Shown here: piece by piece, positions 7,866 to 15,373 of the stretch
Numbering within the stretch: position 1 is the stretch's first letter
How the letters are laid out: each line of letters starts with the position of its first letter
Assembly: GCA_943914405.1 (NCBI GenBank)
Contig: CALUBX010000039.1
Coordinates: 1-22,201 of the forward strand
DNA length: 22,201 nucleotides
Direction of reading: 5' to 3'
Source: an uncultured Hyphomicrobiales bacterium
Lineage (GTDB): Bacteria; Pseudomonadota; Alphaproteobacteria; Rhizobiales; Rhizobiaceae
The notes under the pieces: generated by a model
Told to the model about the DNA's origin: nothing
The model's database searches: none
Seen by the model: only the letters and a program-made list of their open reading frames with translations
Program-made: the position numbers and the translations under genes

Positions 7866-8770
7866 AGCGCCCCCACCGAGGCGACCGGATCTTCGAAGAT
7901 GTCGCAGCTGTCAAAGAAATAAGCGAGGACGGCGAGCGCCGCGCCTTGGCGCTTCGGCTTGCCGTTGAAACCGGCATAGTCTTGGAGGTGCTTGAAAATC
8001 GTGTCGGCGGGCAGGTCGAGCGCTTTCAACTCTGCATAGCGCGTGCGGAACGCCTCGGCGATGCGTTCGCCGAGGTCAGGGCGCGGGCTCTTCCGAAAGA
8101 AGGTGTCGACGAGGCTGGACTTCCGCCGCCCGATCCGCAGGAACAGGCCGGTCTCTTCAGAGAGCGCGTTCTTTTCGAGCTTTTTGGGTGACGGGGGAGT
8201 CAGGGGCGGATTTGGCGGACTATCCTGGCGTTGCAACGCGTCGATGATCGGCATGAGGTCGGACAGGACCAGTCGATCGACAATGGCGATGGAAGCTGCG
8301 AGGCCGAACAGAGCCTGCAGTGCGGAGATATCAAGGCCCATCGCGAGGGCATGAAGCTCGGGTTCGGACCACGTCGATATCTGGATTGTGGAATGCGCCT
8401 TGCGCAGGCCGTCCAGATGCTGGACGGCGTTTGGCGGCAGACCGCGGCCATCGTTGTGAACGAAGACCCATTCCTTCATGTCGCTGCCCCAATTGGTGCG
8501 CGCACCATGGAAATCCTCATCGATCTTGGCAATGAGGTCAGCTTCCTTCATCGCCTCCGGTGCGTAGCACTGGAAGACGGAGCCACTGCTGACGCGGCGG
8601 CCGTCGCACTTCAGGTCGCCATAGGGGCCGTAAGGGCGAACTTCCTCGAAATCCGCGCCGAAAGCGTAGCCGGCGAGCCGAACAAACCAGTCCTGGAAGG
8701 CCGTGCCCTTTTGAGTGTGGAACGCGAGGCGAAAACGGTCCACATAGATTGACCGCTGCAATTCATCCAT
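7862..8770 (-). CDS. ABC-3C system effector, possible REase-like fold
   Basis: This 302-aa protein is upstream of the middle component and overlaps it by four bases. The N-terminal ~130 residues contain KGTAFQDWFVRLAGYAFG, then YGPYGDLKCDG (Asp52, Asp56) and VFQCYAPE (Gln67). That order of an Asp followed by a Gln on the next strand recalls restriction-endonuclease-like folds (D...QxK), but the expected Lys is Tyr69, so the catalytic set is atypical. The C-terminal ~110 residues (from LFLRIGRRKSS) resemble the ABC-3C-specific C-terminal domain that docks on the middle component. A proline-rich linker (SPPNPPLTPPSPKK) joins the two. It is probably the toxic arm of the system. The nuclease fold is inferred; the ABC-3C membership is firmer. 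Confidence 0.78.
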   Translation of the reverse strand: MDELQRSIYVDRFRLAFHTQKGTAFQDWFVRLAGYAFGADFEEVRPYGPYGDLKCDGRRVSSGSVFQCYAPEAMKEADLIAKIDEDFHGARTNWGSDMKEWVFVHNDGRGLPPNAVQHLDGLRKAHSTIQISTWSEPELHALAMGLDISALQALFGLAASIAIVDRLVLSDLMPIIDALQRQDSPPNPPLTPPSPKKLEKNALSEETGLFLRIGRRKSSLVDTFFRKSPRPDLGERIAEAFRTRYAELKALDLPADTIFKHLQDYAGFNGKPKRQGAALAVLAYFFDSCDIFEDPVASVGAL

Positions 8771-9128
8771 GGCGCCGCCTTGCCGGCGACGCAGCGCCTC
8801 TTCCTCCGACCCGCGTCTTCGCGACGGTATTATCGCCTAGATCGTGAATCCGAAGCGCGGGGAGCTTCGGTAGCTTCACGGTCAGCTCAAGTTTTCCCCC
8901 TACCGCTTCGACATAGCTGCGAAGCGTCGACAAATACATATCGGAATGCTTTTCGATCTTTGAGACGGACGGCTGCTTGATGTTGAGTGCGGAGGCGATT
9001 TCTGCCTGGCCTTTACCAGCAATCTGCCGCAGTTCACGAAGGCCTTCGACTGCCTGTCTCAGGCCTTCTGACTCATTCTTTCCCTCGGAAGAAGGGGCGC
9101 TGACGCCGTTGTTGTTACTCTGGCCCAT
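8763..9128 (-). CDS. XRE-family HTH regulator of the ABC-3C operon
   Basis: This 121-aa protein contains a helix-turn-helix of the XRE/Cro type: GKGQAEIASALNIKQPSVSKIEK, followed by YLSTLRSYVEAVGGKLEL, the usual layout of HigA-like antitoxins and small repressors. The start at 9128 is preferred, since the longer frame to 9266 has an odd composition. Its stop lies inside the start of the effector gene (8-base overlap), so it leads the operon and probably represses its own promoter, keeping the toxic effector low. No HigB-like toxin gene is beside it. A palindrome upstream (9187-9204) is a candidate operator. Confidence 0.85.
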   Translation of the reverse strand: MGQSNNNGVSAPSSEGKNESEGLRQAVEGLRELRQIAGKGQAEIASALNIKQPSVSKIEKHSDMYLSTLRSYVEAVGGKLELTVKLPKLPALRIHDLGDNTVAKTRVGGRGAASPARRRHG

Positions 9129-9186
9129 CTTGTCCCTAGCACACCTTTGAACTTTGGCATTGTTCCACCACCTGCATTTGGCCTGC

Positions 9187-9204
9187 CATAGCTTTGGGGC
9201 TATG
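9187..9204. promoter_or_regulatory. Candidate operator for the XRE regulator
   Basis: CATAGC and GCTATG form a perfect inverted repeat around a six-base spacer, 58-76 bases upstream of the XRE start codon. Size and spacing suit a dimeric XRE repressor. A clear -35/-10 pair could not be assigned, so the role is inferred from position and symmetry only. Confidence 0.4.
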
Positions 9205-9341
9205 TCTAGCACCAGCGGTAACGCCGGAGAAGAATCCCTGTCTGTTCTCTGGTGCGGCTGCTCCATCTTCGGCTTACGGCCCCATTCCAGCCTCCAAACC
9301 GAAATTCATGTCTCCTATCGGCGCGAAGTCGCCTTCTTGCC

Positions 9342-9896
9342 CTACGATGATGGGGCTTCTCTAAGGGCGCGATACACGCTTGCCCGACCTATGTGCAGCG
9401 TCTTGGCAATTTCTGTTGGTCCCATCCCGTCGGATTTCAGTCGGCGGATCTCAGCAACATCAACATGAGGCTTCCTGCCTTTGTAGACCCCTCTGCTTTT
9501 TGCTGCAGCGATGCCTTCCATCTGTCGTTCTCTACGAAGGTTCGTCTCGAACTCAGCAAACACGCCGAGCATGTCAAGGAAAGCTTTGCCGGCCGCTGAG
9601 CTGGTGTCGATCGGCTGTTCCGTCGCCTTCAGCGTTATCCCGTTTTGCTTGAGCAGCCGTACGATGTCCTGCAGATCCCCAACTGACCGAGCCAGCCGAT
9701 CGACCCGCGTCACGACCAGGCTGTCGCCGTCGCGCATGAATTCCAGAAGCGTGTTGAGCTCCTTTCGATCCTGCTTGGTGGATCCTGATTTCTTTTCCGC
9801 CCGGATGACTGTGCACCCGGCCGCCCTCAGAGCCGCCTCTTGAATCGCCAGATCCTGATCGATGGTGCTAACCCGCGCGTACCCGTAGATGGCCAT
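9342..9896 (-). CDS. Serine recombinase (resolvase/invertase family)
   Basis: The 184-aa product is a small serine recombinase. YGYARVSTIDQDL carries the catalytic Ser10; DSLVVTRVDRLARSVGDL holds the conserved arginines of the active site. AGKAFLDMLGVFAEFE and LRRERQMEGIA form the dimer and E-helix region. The C-terminal GMGPTEIAKTLHIGRASVYRAL is the DNA-binding helix-turn-helix. Full length for the TnpR/Hin class. The start could be 9908 (MRRFMAI) or 9896 (MAIYG); the second is the usual family start. No transposase gene is nearby, so it may be a transposon remnant, a plasmid multimer resolvase or an invertase. It is codirectional with the ABC-3C operon, about 210 bases downstream-facing from its promoter. 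Confidence 0.9.
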   Translation of the reverse strand: MAIYGYARVSTIDQDLAIQEAALRAAGCTVIRAEKKSGSTKQDRKELNTLLEFMRDGDSLVVTRVDRLARSVGDLQDIVRLLKQNGITLKATEQPIDTSSAAGKAFLDMLGVFAEFETNLRRERQMEGIAAAKSRGVYKGRKPHVDVAEIRRLKSDGMGPTEIAKTLHIGRASVYRALREAPSS

Positions 9897-9900
9897 GAAA

Positions 9901-9997
9901 CGTCTCATTAGGTTCTAGACCTTCAATGGGTAGCGTCTCATAACTGAAAAATCAACCCAAATGGTACACCGATTTGCGTCTCATGGAGATTGTCTCA
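9901..9997. repeat. GTCTCA repeats upstream of recombinase, res-like
   Basis: CGTCTCAT occurs at 9901-9908, 9934-9941 and 9977-9984, with a fourth partial copy (GTCTCA) at 9992-9997. A near-palindrome, GGTTCTAGACC, lies between the first two. Repeated recombinase half-sites just upstream of a resolvase gene are what res sites look like. The motif also resembles the GTCGTCTCA core of Tn3-family ends. The exact sub-site structure could not be resolved by eye. Confidence 0.45.
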
Positions 9998-10245
9998 GGA
10001 GGTATACTCCAATGAGTCGTTTTAAGAGGCCGGCGCGCTGATGCTGAGGTCGTTCTGATCAGCCAAGTGTTCGGAGCCTTCCAACTAAATAGGCGAGACG
10101 AGTGAAGCCGATGTTCGGGATAGCGGCATCCTGGGATAACGACTACCGGGTGCAGTGGTACAATCTGTGGGTGAGGGCTAGTGAGGTTTGACAAAGTGTG
10201 TGAGGAGCATATTGCTTGCTCTTGGGTTTCAGGAAATCGAGCACT
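9909..10245. other. Gap between recombinase and phosphoesterase gene
   Basis: Apart from the repeats above, this 337-base stretch shows no credible gene. Short frames in both directions lack ribosome sites and family features. It probably holds the divergent promoters of the recombinase and the large plus-strand gene. TTGACA at 10187-10192 is a possible -35 box, but no good -10 was identified. Confidence 0.35.
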
Positions 10246-13200
10246 ATGTCGAGCGGCAATCTTCTAACGATACTTCATCTCAGCGATTTTCATTTTTCTA
10301 AGCGCAAGCAACGTGAGCAAGGCATAGTCGTAGATGCGCTTGTTAACGATTTAAAGATGCTCTGCATCGGGCATAGGAAGCCAGATGTAATCCTGTTCAC
10401 CGGGGATCTTGTCAACGCAGCGGGTCTGGATGGACATGACGACGCCTACGACTTTCTCATAGATCGCGTTTCGAAAGCAACGGGTTGCAGTGACGAGCGA
10501 ATTTTCCTTGCTGCAGGAAACCATGATGTCGCTTGGGGTGGCTTAGAACCTTTTGCCAAAGAACATTCAGACTGGCGCTCGTTGATCGGTTCTGATGATG
10601 AGATGGACCGTTTAAACCAACTTTTCGCTGACGGCGCTTTCGATGCGGCTGTCCAGAAGAAGTTTCACAATTACAATGAGCTCGAACGATACCTTCGTGG
10701 GGACGAGAAGAAAGGGGGGCGCCGGCTAAAAAATTCTTTCGTTGTCGTTGATCACATCGAAGCTCTCAATCTTGACCTCGTAACGTTCAACACTGCCGTG
10801 CTGTCGACAGGTGGACATAAGTCGTTCGCTCGGGATGAAGGGAACTTGATAGTCCCCGAGTACGCGGTCATGGAAGCGGTCAAAGCTCTTACGCCAGGTT
10901 CCCTCAGGATATGTGTGACCCACCACCCTTACTCTATGTTGAGCCAGCAATCTGCAAAGTACCTAGAGAGCGAAATCACGAAATTCGCCGACATTCACTT
11001 GTTTGGCCACATGCACGACCCACAGCCTAAGAAGATCATCGGCGCAACCGGCGAGGTTCTTTCTGATCAAGCTGGGGCTGTGTTTACCAATCGGAAGTCA
11101 TACTACATTGGATATTCTCTCATAACCTATGAGAGAGAGCTCAAACACTCCGAGACGCTGCTGCGGTCATATTTTAAGGAACGAAGTGAGTTCGATGAGG
11201 CATACGACGTAATCAAGGAGGGACGTTGGTGGCCATCACAAGAGGCTCGGCAATTCTTCCGGAAGCTGGCATCGCCGGTCGATACTGAAAAATTCCGCGT
11301 GCACCTTAATACTGCGGCTCTTGCTCAACTCGTCGAGCGAGAAACCGGGGTAGGGGGTGATGGAGATCTACATCAGAAGTTTGTCGCGCCACCGCTGTTC
11401 AGGACATTCATCCAGGAGGCTGTTGGGCACGAAGGAAAGGCACAAATTGAGGCGCCAGTAGCATTCGGCGAGATCGTCAACGGCGATGCAAACCTCATTT
11501 TGTACGGCCGAGCAGAGTATGGTCGCACTACGCTTCTGAAGGAACTTCGGTACAGGTGCCTCGCTGACGCGGAAGCCGCACACTTCCCGCGTCTCCCGAT
11601 CCTTCTAGATTTCGCAGACATATCCGCGAACGTCGACAATATGCTTCGCAAAGCACGAGCGCACGCTGAACTGCCGCCAGAAGGGAACAGCATTGAGGCT
11701 CTTCTGGAGTTGGGGCATGCCTGCGTCCTAATTGACGATGTGCAGTTCTCAGACAGTAGCCGCATGCGGGTTCTTCGAGGTTTTGTCGATCGCTTCCCGA
11801 AGGCACAGTACATATTCTCCAGTCCTCATTCGTCGGCGACGAAGCTTGGAGCACATGTCGACCCTGAGATGGCTGTACGCTTCGAGTTCGTTGAGATACG
11901 TGAACTCCGACGAAACGACATGCGACAGCTACTTGCTAAGGATGATCGCTGCGACGACGTAGAAGCGTGGCTAGATCGCCTGCAAACGGATTTCAAAGAG
12001 ATCAATCTGCCGTTTACAGCAGCGAACGGCACCATTTTGATTGAGATACTGTCCGAGAAGTACAACTTCCGACCCGTCAATCGTGCGGTCTTGATGGAAC
12101 AGTTCGTGGATTCCACGCTTCGTAAGACATCGGTGGAGCAGAGCCGGCGCGAGACCTTTGACTACACCAACAAGACGGACCTCCTGTCGCACATTGCCGG
12201 ATGGATGGCAAAATGCGACGAATACGTTCTTCCAAAAGAAGCAGTTCGTACGGAGATGAAAGCCTATATCGATGCTCGGGGATTGAACCCGGTGATCGAT
12301 GACCTCTTAAGTGAGTTTCTCAACGCTCGAATCTTCATCTCTCGCTCTGATGGACGGATAAGCTTCCGGTATCGGGGCGTGCTCGAATACTTCATCGCAC
12401 TCCACATGATAGCGGACAAGCCGTTCAAGACGTGGGTCATGGAAGAGGATCGATATCTCAGCTTCACAAACGAAATCCACTATTATGCAGGAAAGCTCCG
12501 CAACGATTCCGAACTTGTAGCGCTGGTGGCGGAGCGTCACGACGCGATCATGAATAATCTCGTGCTCGAGGATGTTGAGATCGACCTTCACCAGTTTGAC
12601 TCAATCCACCTCCCGATCGAGGGGCGCGACGATGACTTGCTGAGCCTAGGGGAGGGGGTCGCAAGTCCCCCACTCTCTCAGGAAGAGAAGGATGCGGAAC
12701 TAGAAACAGACATCCCAACAGACGCGGAGGATCGGCAGGAGGTCTTCAGGCCCCGAGTTGCGGACCTCAAAGATAAGATCCTCTTGTCTCTGTTCCTGTA
12801 CTCAGGGATGGTCAAGAATATGGAGCTCATCTCCGACGTTGAAAAAAGACGACACATCGAAGTTCTGTGGCGCGGCTGGGCGATCATGCTGATATCAGCG
12901 CTGCGGTTTGCACCGCGGCTAGCTAAAGAGCGCCGAGTTCGGATCAATGGTGCTCTGTACGAGGTACAAGCACCACAAGGAATGAGCGACACCACGCTGC
13001 TCCGGCAGATGATGATATACCTTCCTCATGTTCATGTGCGGATGATATCGAGCACACTTGGGACCGAAAAGCTCGAACGGCAGCTAACGGAACCGACCCT
13101 AGGAGAGGGGCCGGAACCTAAGATCTTCGATTTCTTCCGTACGGGCCTGATTGCGGATCTTAGGCTGGATGCAACACCGGGGTCCATCGAGGCACTCGCC

Positions 13201-13440
13201 CACCGGTTGCGCGACAACCATTACCTTCTTTGGGCTCTTGTTATGCACGTTCGTGAACTCAGGCGCTTGGATCGAGTCAAAGAGCGTCACTTTAGATCTC
13301 TTGAAGGACCACTAGCGGGAGCGATCGCGAACCTGCGGGGCGGTTCCCACAAATCCCGACAGGACGAAAAGCGCAGGCAAATTCGTCAGCTAGAAAAGGA
13401 TCGACTCTTGCTTACGATGAAAAGGAATAGAGACGGCTAA
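10246..13440 (+). CDS. Metallophosphoesterase-STAND NTPase fusion (putative defence)
   Basis: The start ATG at 10246 has AGGAAAT upstream and gives 1064 aa; a TTG at 10216 is a weaker choice. Residues 1-300 are a calcineurin-like phosphoesterase with all metal-ligand motifs: LSDFH (D14, H16), FTGDL (D54), AGNHD (N92, H93), THHPY (H226) and GHMH (H255, H257). Residues ~410-700 look like a STAND/NACHT-type NTPase: GRAEYGRTT (421-429) in the Walker A place, CVLIDDVQ (D497, D498) as Walker B, then a helical part. The Walker A Lys is Arg427. The C-terminal ~350 residues are helical with an acidic patch and probably sense the trigger. Such fusions resemble antiphage sensors whose effector is the phosphoesterase. 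It is a single-gene unit, visibly more A/T-rich than the ABC-3C operon. Confidence 0.82.
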   Translation: MSSGNLLTILHLSDFHFSKRKQREQGIVVDALVNDLKMLCIGHRKPDVILFTGDLVNAAGLDGHDDAYDFLIDRVSKATGCSDERIFLAAGNHDVAWGGLEPFAKEHSDWRSLIGSDDEMDRLNQLFADGAFDAAVQKKFHNYNELERYLRGDEKKGGRRLKNSFVVVDHIEALNLDLVTFNTAVLSTGGHKSFARDEGNLIVPEYAVMEAVKALTPGSLRICVTHHPYSMLSQQSAKYLESEITKFADIHLFGHMHDPQPKKIIGATGEVLSDQAGAVFTNRKSYYIGYSLITYERELKHSETLLRSYFKERSEFDEAYDVIKEGRWWPSQEARQFFRKLASPVDTEKFRVHLNTAALAQLVERETGVGGDGDLHQKFVAPPLFRTFIQEAVGHEGKAQIEAPVAFGEIVNGDANLILYGRAEYGRTTLLKELRYRCLADAEAAHFPRLPILLDFADISANVDNMLRKARAHAELPPEGNSIEALLELGHACVLIDDVQFSDSSRMRVLRGFVDRFPKAQYIFSSPHSSATKLGAHVDPEMAVRFEFVEIRELRRNDMRQLLAKDDRCDDVEAWLDRLQTDFKEINLPFTAANGTILIEILSEKYNFRPVNRAVLMEQFVDSTLRKTSVEQSRRETFDYTNKTDLLSHIAGWMAKCDEYVLPKEAVRTEMKAYIDARGLNPVIDDLLSEFLNARIFISRSDGRISFRYRGVLEYFIALHMIADKPFKTWVMEEDRYLSFTNEIHYYAGKLRNDSELVALVAERHDAIMNNLVLEDVEIDLHQFDSIHLPIEGRDDDLLSLGEGVASPPLSQEEKDAELETDIPTDAEDRQEVFRPRVADLKDKILLSLFLYSGMVKNMELISDVEKRRHIEVLWRGWAIMLISALRFAPRLAKERRVRINGALYEVQAPQGMSDTTLLRQMMIYLPHVHVRMISSTLGTEKLERQLTEPTLGEGPEPKIFDFFRTGLIADLRLDATPGSIEALAHRLRDNHYLLWALVMHVRELRRLDRVKERHFRSLEGPLAGAIANLRGGSHKSRQDEKRRQIRQLEKDRLLLTMKRNRDG

Positions 13441-14053
13441 GTGAACATCGCGATGACCTAAGCTGAGGCCGGTTATCCGCGGTCTCAGTATCAGTCGTGG
13501 CTCATGACCGGGTAAGGACGAGACATTCGAGGCAGGACGAGGTTTTCTCGTGCAGTTCCGTAGGCGCTCGTCGACGGCTCCTTCTGTGCAATAAGAAGCA
13601 TATGATCCGTGAATGGGAGAGGAAGGGCGACTTATCCGGTTACGCTTGAAAGGCTGCCTCATCCGGCCGTGAGCCTGCGGGAATAAACCAATTGCAAGAG
13701 AAGAACGCGGAGAGGTCGGCGTCCGAGAGAGATTGAAAGTAAGATCGACAAGGTGCGCGCTGGTTCCGACAGGGGATGAAAGTTTAGCAACGCCGTTGCG
13801 GGATAACGAGCGGGGCGCAGCCGATCTTCGGTCAGACCGGCCTATCGAGCCTGCACCTGGAGCCACGGGTAGTCAGGCAAGGGGATATGACTTTGGCGGC
13901 CGCACCGGACAAATCTCGCGTGTTGGGTGTGGTCACCGCAGCCAAGTATCACCACTCGTATTCCGGCCCTCGAAAGAACGCCTGCTGACGTCCAACTCGG
14001 CTCTTTGCGTGCTCAAGAATGATTGCTATATTTGCGGGAAGTTTGGAGCAGAC
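13441..14053. other. 613-base gap before the antitoxin gene
   Basis: No established gene is seen. A 33-residue frame at 13887-13988 (MTLAAAPDKSRVL...) has AAGGGG ahead of its ATG and reads like protein (VVTAAKYHHSYSGP), so it may be a real small peptide or the stump of a lost gene. TTGCGT (14005-14010) and TATATT (14027-14032), 16 bases apart, are a plausible promoter for the downstream toxin-antitoxin genes. The rest looks like degraded mobile DNA. Confidence 0.35.
13463..13488 (+). terminator. Hairpin after the phosphoesterase-NTPase gene
   Basis: CTGAGGCCG and CGGTCTCAG can pair over nine positions (one G-U pair) around an eight-base loop, 22 bases after the stop codon. There is no run of T after the stem, so it is either a weak terminator or a 3'-end protecting hairpin. 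Confidence 0.4.
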
Positions 14054-14296
14054 ATGGCCAAAGTCGTCGTCAAGAAATTCGGCAATCCAAAGATCGGTGC
14101 TCGCGATACCGCCGTAACGCAGAAGCGTGTGCGCGATGGCGGCAGTGGTCAGTTCATGACCGTGAGGACGATCGATGCGCAGAGTAAGACGCTTGGAAAA
14201 GATCTGAGCTACGTGTTCAGCAAGAATGTTGACAAGGCGCGCCGCGATAACAAAGCTGTAACCGGCGTTCGTGATCGTGCTCCCGTCCAGGATTGA
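14054..14296 (+). CDS. Putative antitoxin paired with zeta-like toxin
   Basis: This 80-aa, very basic protein (MAKVVVKKFGNPKIG...) has no recognised fold. It overlaps the start of a zeta-toxin-like kinase gene by 26 bases, the arrangement of a toxin-antitoxin operon in which the small first gene is the antitoxin. The longer frame running back to 13733 has poor composition and is not preferred. It appears intact while the toxin is broken, so it may persist as a relic or protect against related toxins. The antitoxin role comes from context only. Confidence 0.6.
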   Translation: MAKVVVKKFGNPKIGARDTAVTQKRVRDGGSGQFMTVRTIDAQSKTLGKDLSYVFSKNVDKARRDNKAVTGVRDRAPVQD

Positions 14297-14888
14297 GCAG
14301 CCAGTCTTCCTGATCATTGCAGGGCCAAACGGATCAGGAAAAAGCAGTGTCTACGCAAATGCCGACCTGGAAATGGAAGGTCGCTCCGTCTGGATCGTCA
14401 ATCCGGACCTTCTCGCTGCTCGGATCAGCAAGGTATAAGACAAGCCGCTTCTGGAAGCCAATTTGACTGCGGTCAAACGCATCGAGGCGTGGCTCGAAGC
14501 CTCGATCAGTGTTCACAAGACGATCGGCGTTGAAACCGTGTTGTCGACCGACAAGTACCGACGCCTTGTGGAAGCCGCCAAGGCGCTGGGATTTGCGATC
14601 TGGTTTCTCTATGTCGTGCTCGACAGCCCGGAGCGCTCGATTGAGCGGATCAAACTTCGCGTGGCCAAAGGCGGGCACCCCGTACCAGACGATAAGGTCC
14701 GCCAGCGTTACCAGAGATCTCTGCAGCAGTTCCCCTGGTTCCTCGAGCAGGCAGACAAGGCCTGGATCTGGGACAATAGCGGCGCAAGCCCAAAGACGAT
14801 TGGGGAGAAATCGGACGGCATCATCGAACTTGATGAGAACGCTCTTGGGGTCGTTGCAAGAGCGGTCCAATCCATCGCGACCGATTAG
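14271..14888 (+). pseudogene. Zeta-toxin-like kinase, broken by in-frame stop
   Basis: Reading from GTG 14271, the frame gives FLIIAGPNGSGKSS, a Walker A (residues 18-26) typical of zeta-toxin/AAA-type kinases, then VWIVNPDLLAARISKV. TAA at 14436-14438 (codon 56) stops it. The same frame then continues without shift for about 150 codons: AVKRIEAWLEASISVHKTIG, VETVLSTDKYRRL, LYVVLDSPERSIERIKLRVA, GGHPVPDDKVRQRYQRSL and WIWDNSG, all fitting the zeta-toxin-like family to its end. Zeta toxins phosphorylate UDP-N-acetylamino sugars; related members may have other targets. Only the stop breaks it, so the lesion is recent or an error. A restart downstream would lack the P-loop and be inactive as a kinase. 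Confidence 0.8.
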
Positions 14889-14911
14889 AAGGGATCGCGA
14901 GGCATAAAAAA

Positions 14912-14929
14912 GGCCGCACTGGCGCGGCC
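14912..14929. terminator. Bidirectional rho-independent terminator
   Basis: GGCCGC (14912-14917) pairs with GCGGCC (14924-14929) around ACTGGC. An A-run precedes it and TTTT follows, so it can end transcription from both sides. It lies between the plus-strand zeta-like gene and the minus-strand DUF1127 gene. Confidence 0.75.
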
Positions 14930-14956
14930 CAATTTTAATCATCAAGACCGACGAGC

Positions 14957-15094
14957 TTACAGTCCAAGGACCGTGCTGCGGATATTGCCACGGACCAAAC
15001 CGATGTCGTTCAGCGAGCGATCGTCAAGGACGGAGAGCTCGCGGATCGCGCGACGTTCAGCAATGGCTTTTTTCAGTCGTTCAGCGATTTTCAT
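14957..15094 (-). CDS. DUF1127 small protein
   Basis: A 45-aa protein, MKIAERLKKAIAERRAIREL then LDDRSLNDIGLVRGNI, with the arginine-rich helix and D-[IL]-G-L-x-R-x-x-I end of the DUF1127 (YjiS-like) family. Members in Hyphomicrobiales bind RNA or influence phosphate, RNA turnover or metabolism; the role of this one is unknown. AAGGTGAG precedes the ATG by five bases. The bidirectional terminator lies 28 bases after its stop. TATAGT on the minus strand at 15122-15127 may be its -10 box. Confidence 0.85.
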   Translation of the reverse strand: MKIAERLKKAIAERRAIRELSVLDDRSLNDIGLVRGNIRSTVLGL

Positions 15095-15373
15095 GGTACT
15101 CACCTTCGAAATTCAATGATCACTATATGTGCAGCTTCTCGCTCAAAAAGAAGGCACATGCTTGCAGGGAAGGCATGCGCAATTTGCGGGGCTGGTTAAT
15201 CTGCAGCATATGTACGGCTCCAAGCTCATCAGCTTCCGCCAATATCCTAAGCTTCGCCTCGTCCGGCCTCTGTTATTCCTCACGTTTTAGGTAAAACGGC
15301 AGGTCTACTCTTGTCACAGCGAACTCAAACTGTTCACCCGCATTGAGAGCGCCAGCATTCGTGACAGCGACCC

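Noticed and set aside
7624..7977. N-terminal extension of the ATPase gene
   Set aside because: This part is Arg/Ser-rich, lies antiparallel in frame to the middle component and effector genes, and the ATGA overlap at 7623 with the following fold-like start is far more likely.
9952..10194. An 80-codon minus-strand frame upstream of the recombinase
   Set aside because: No ribosome site, no family features, and it covers the repeat cluster and the likely promoter region.
13390..13866. A 158-codon minus-strand frame after the phosphoesterase gene
   Set aside because: Composition is Arg/Ser/Pro-rich with no domain, and it overlaps the end of the large gene. Probably non-coding.
14334..14945. A 203-codon minus-strand frame
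   Set aside because: It is antisense to the zeta-toxin-like gene and spans the terminator; no family features and no ribosome site.
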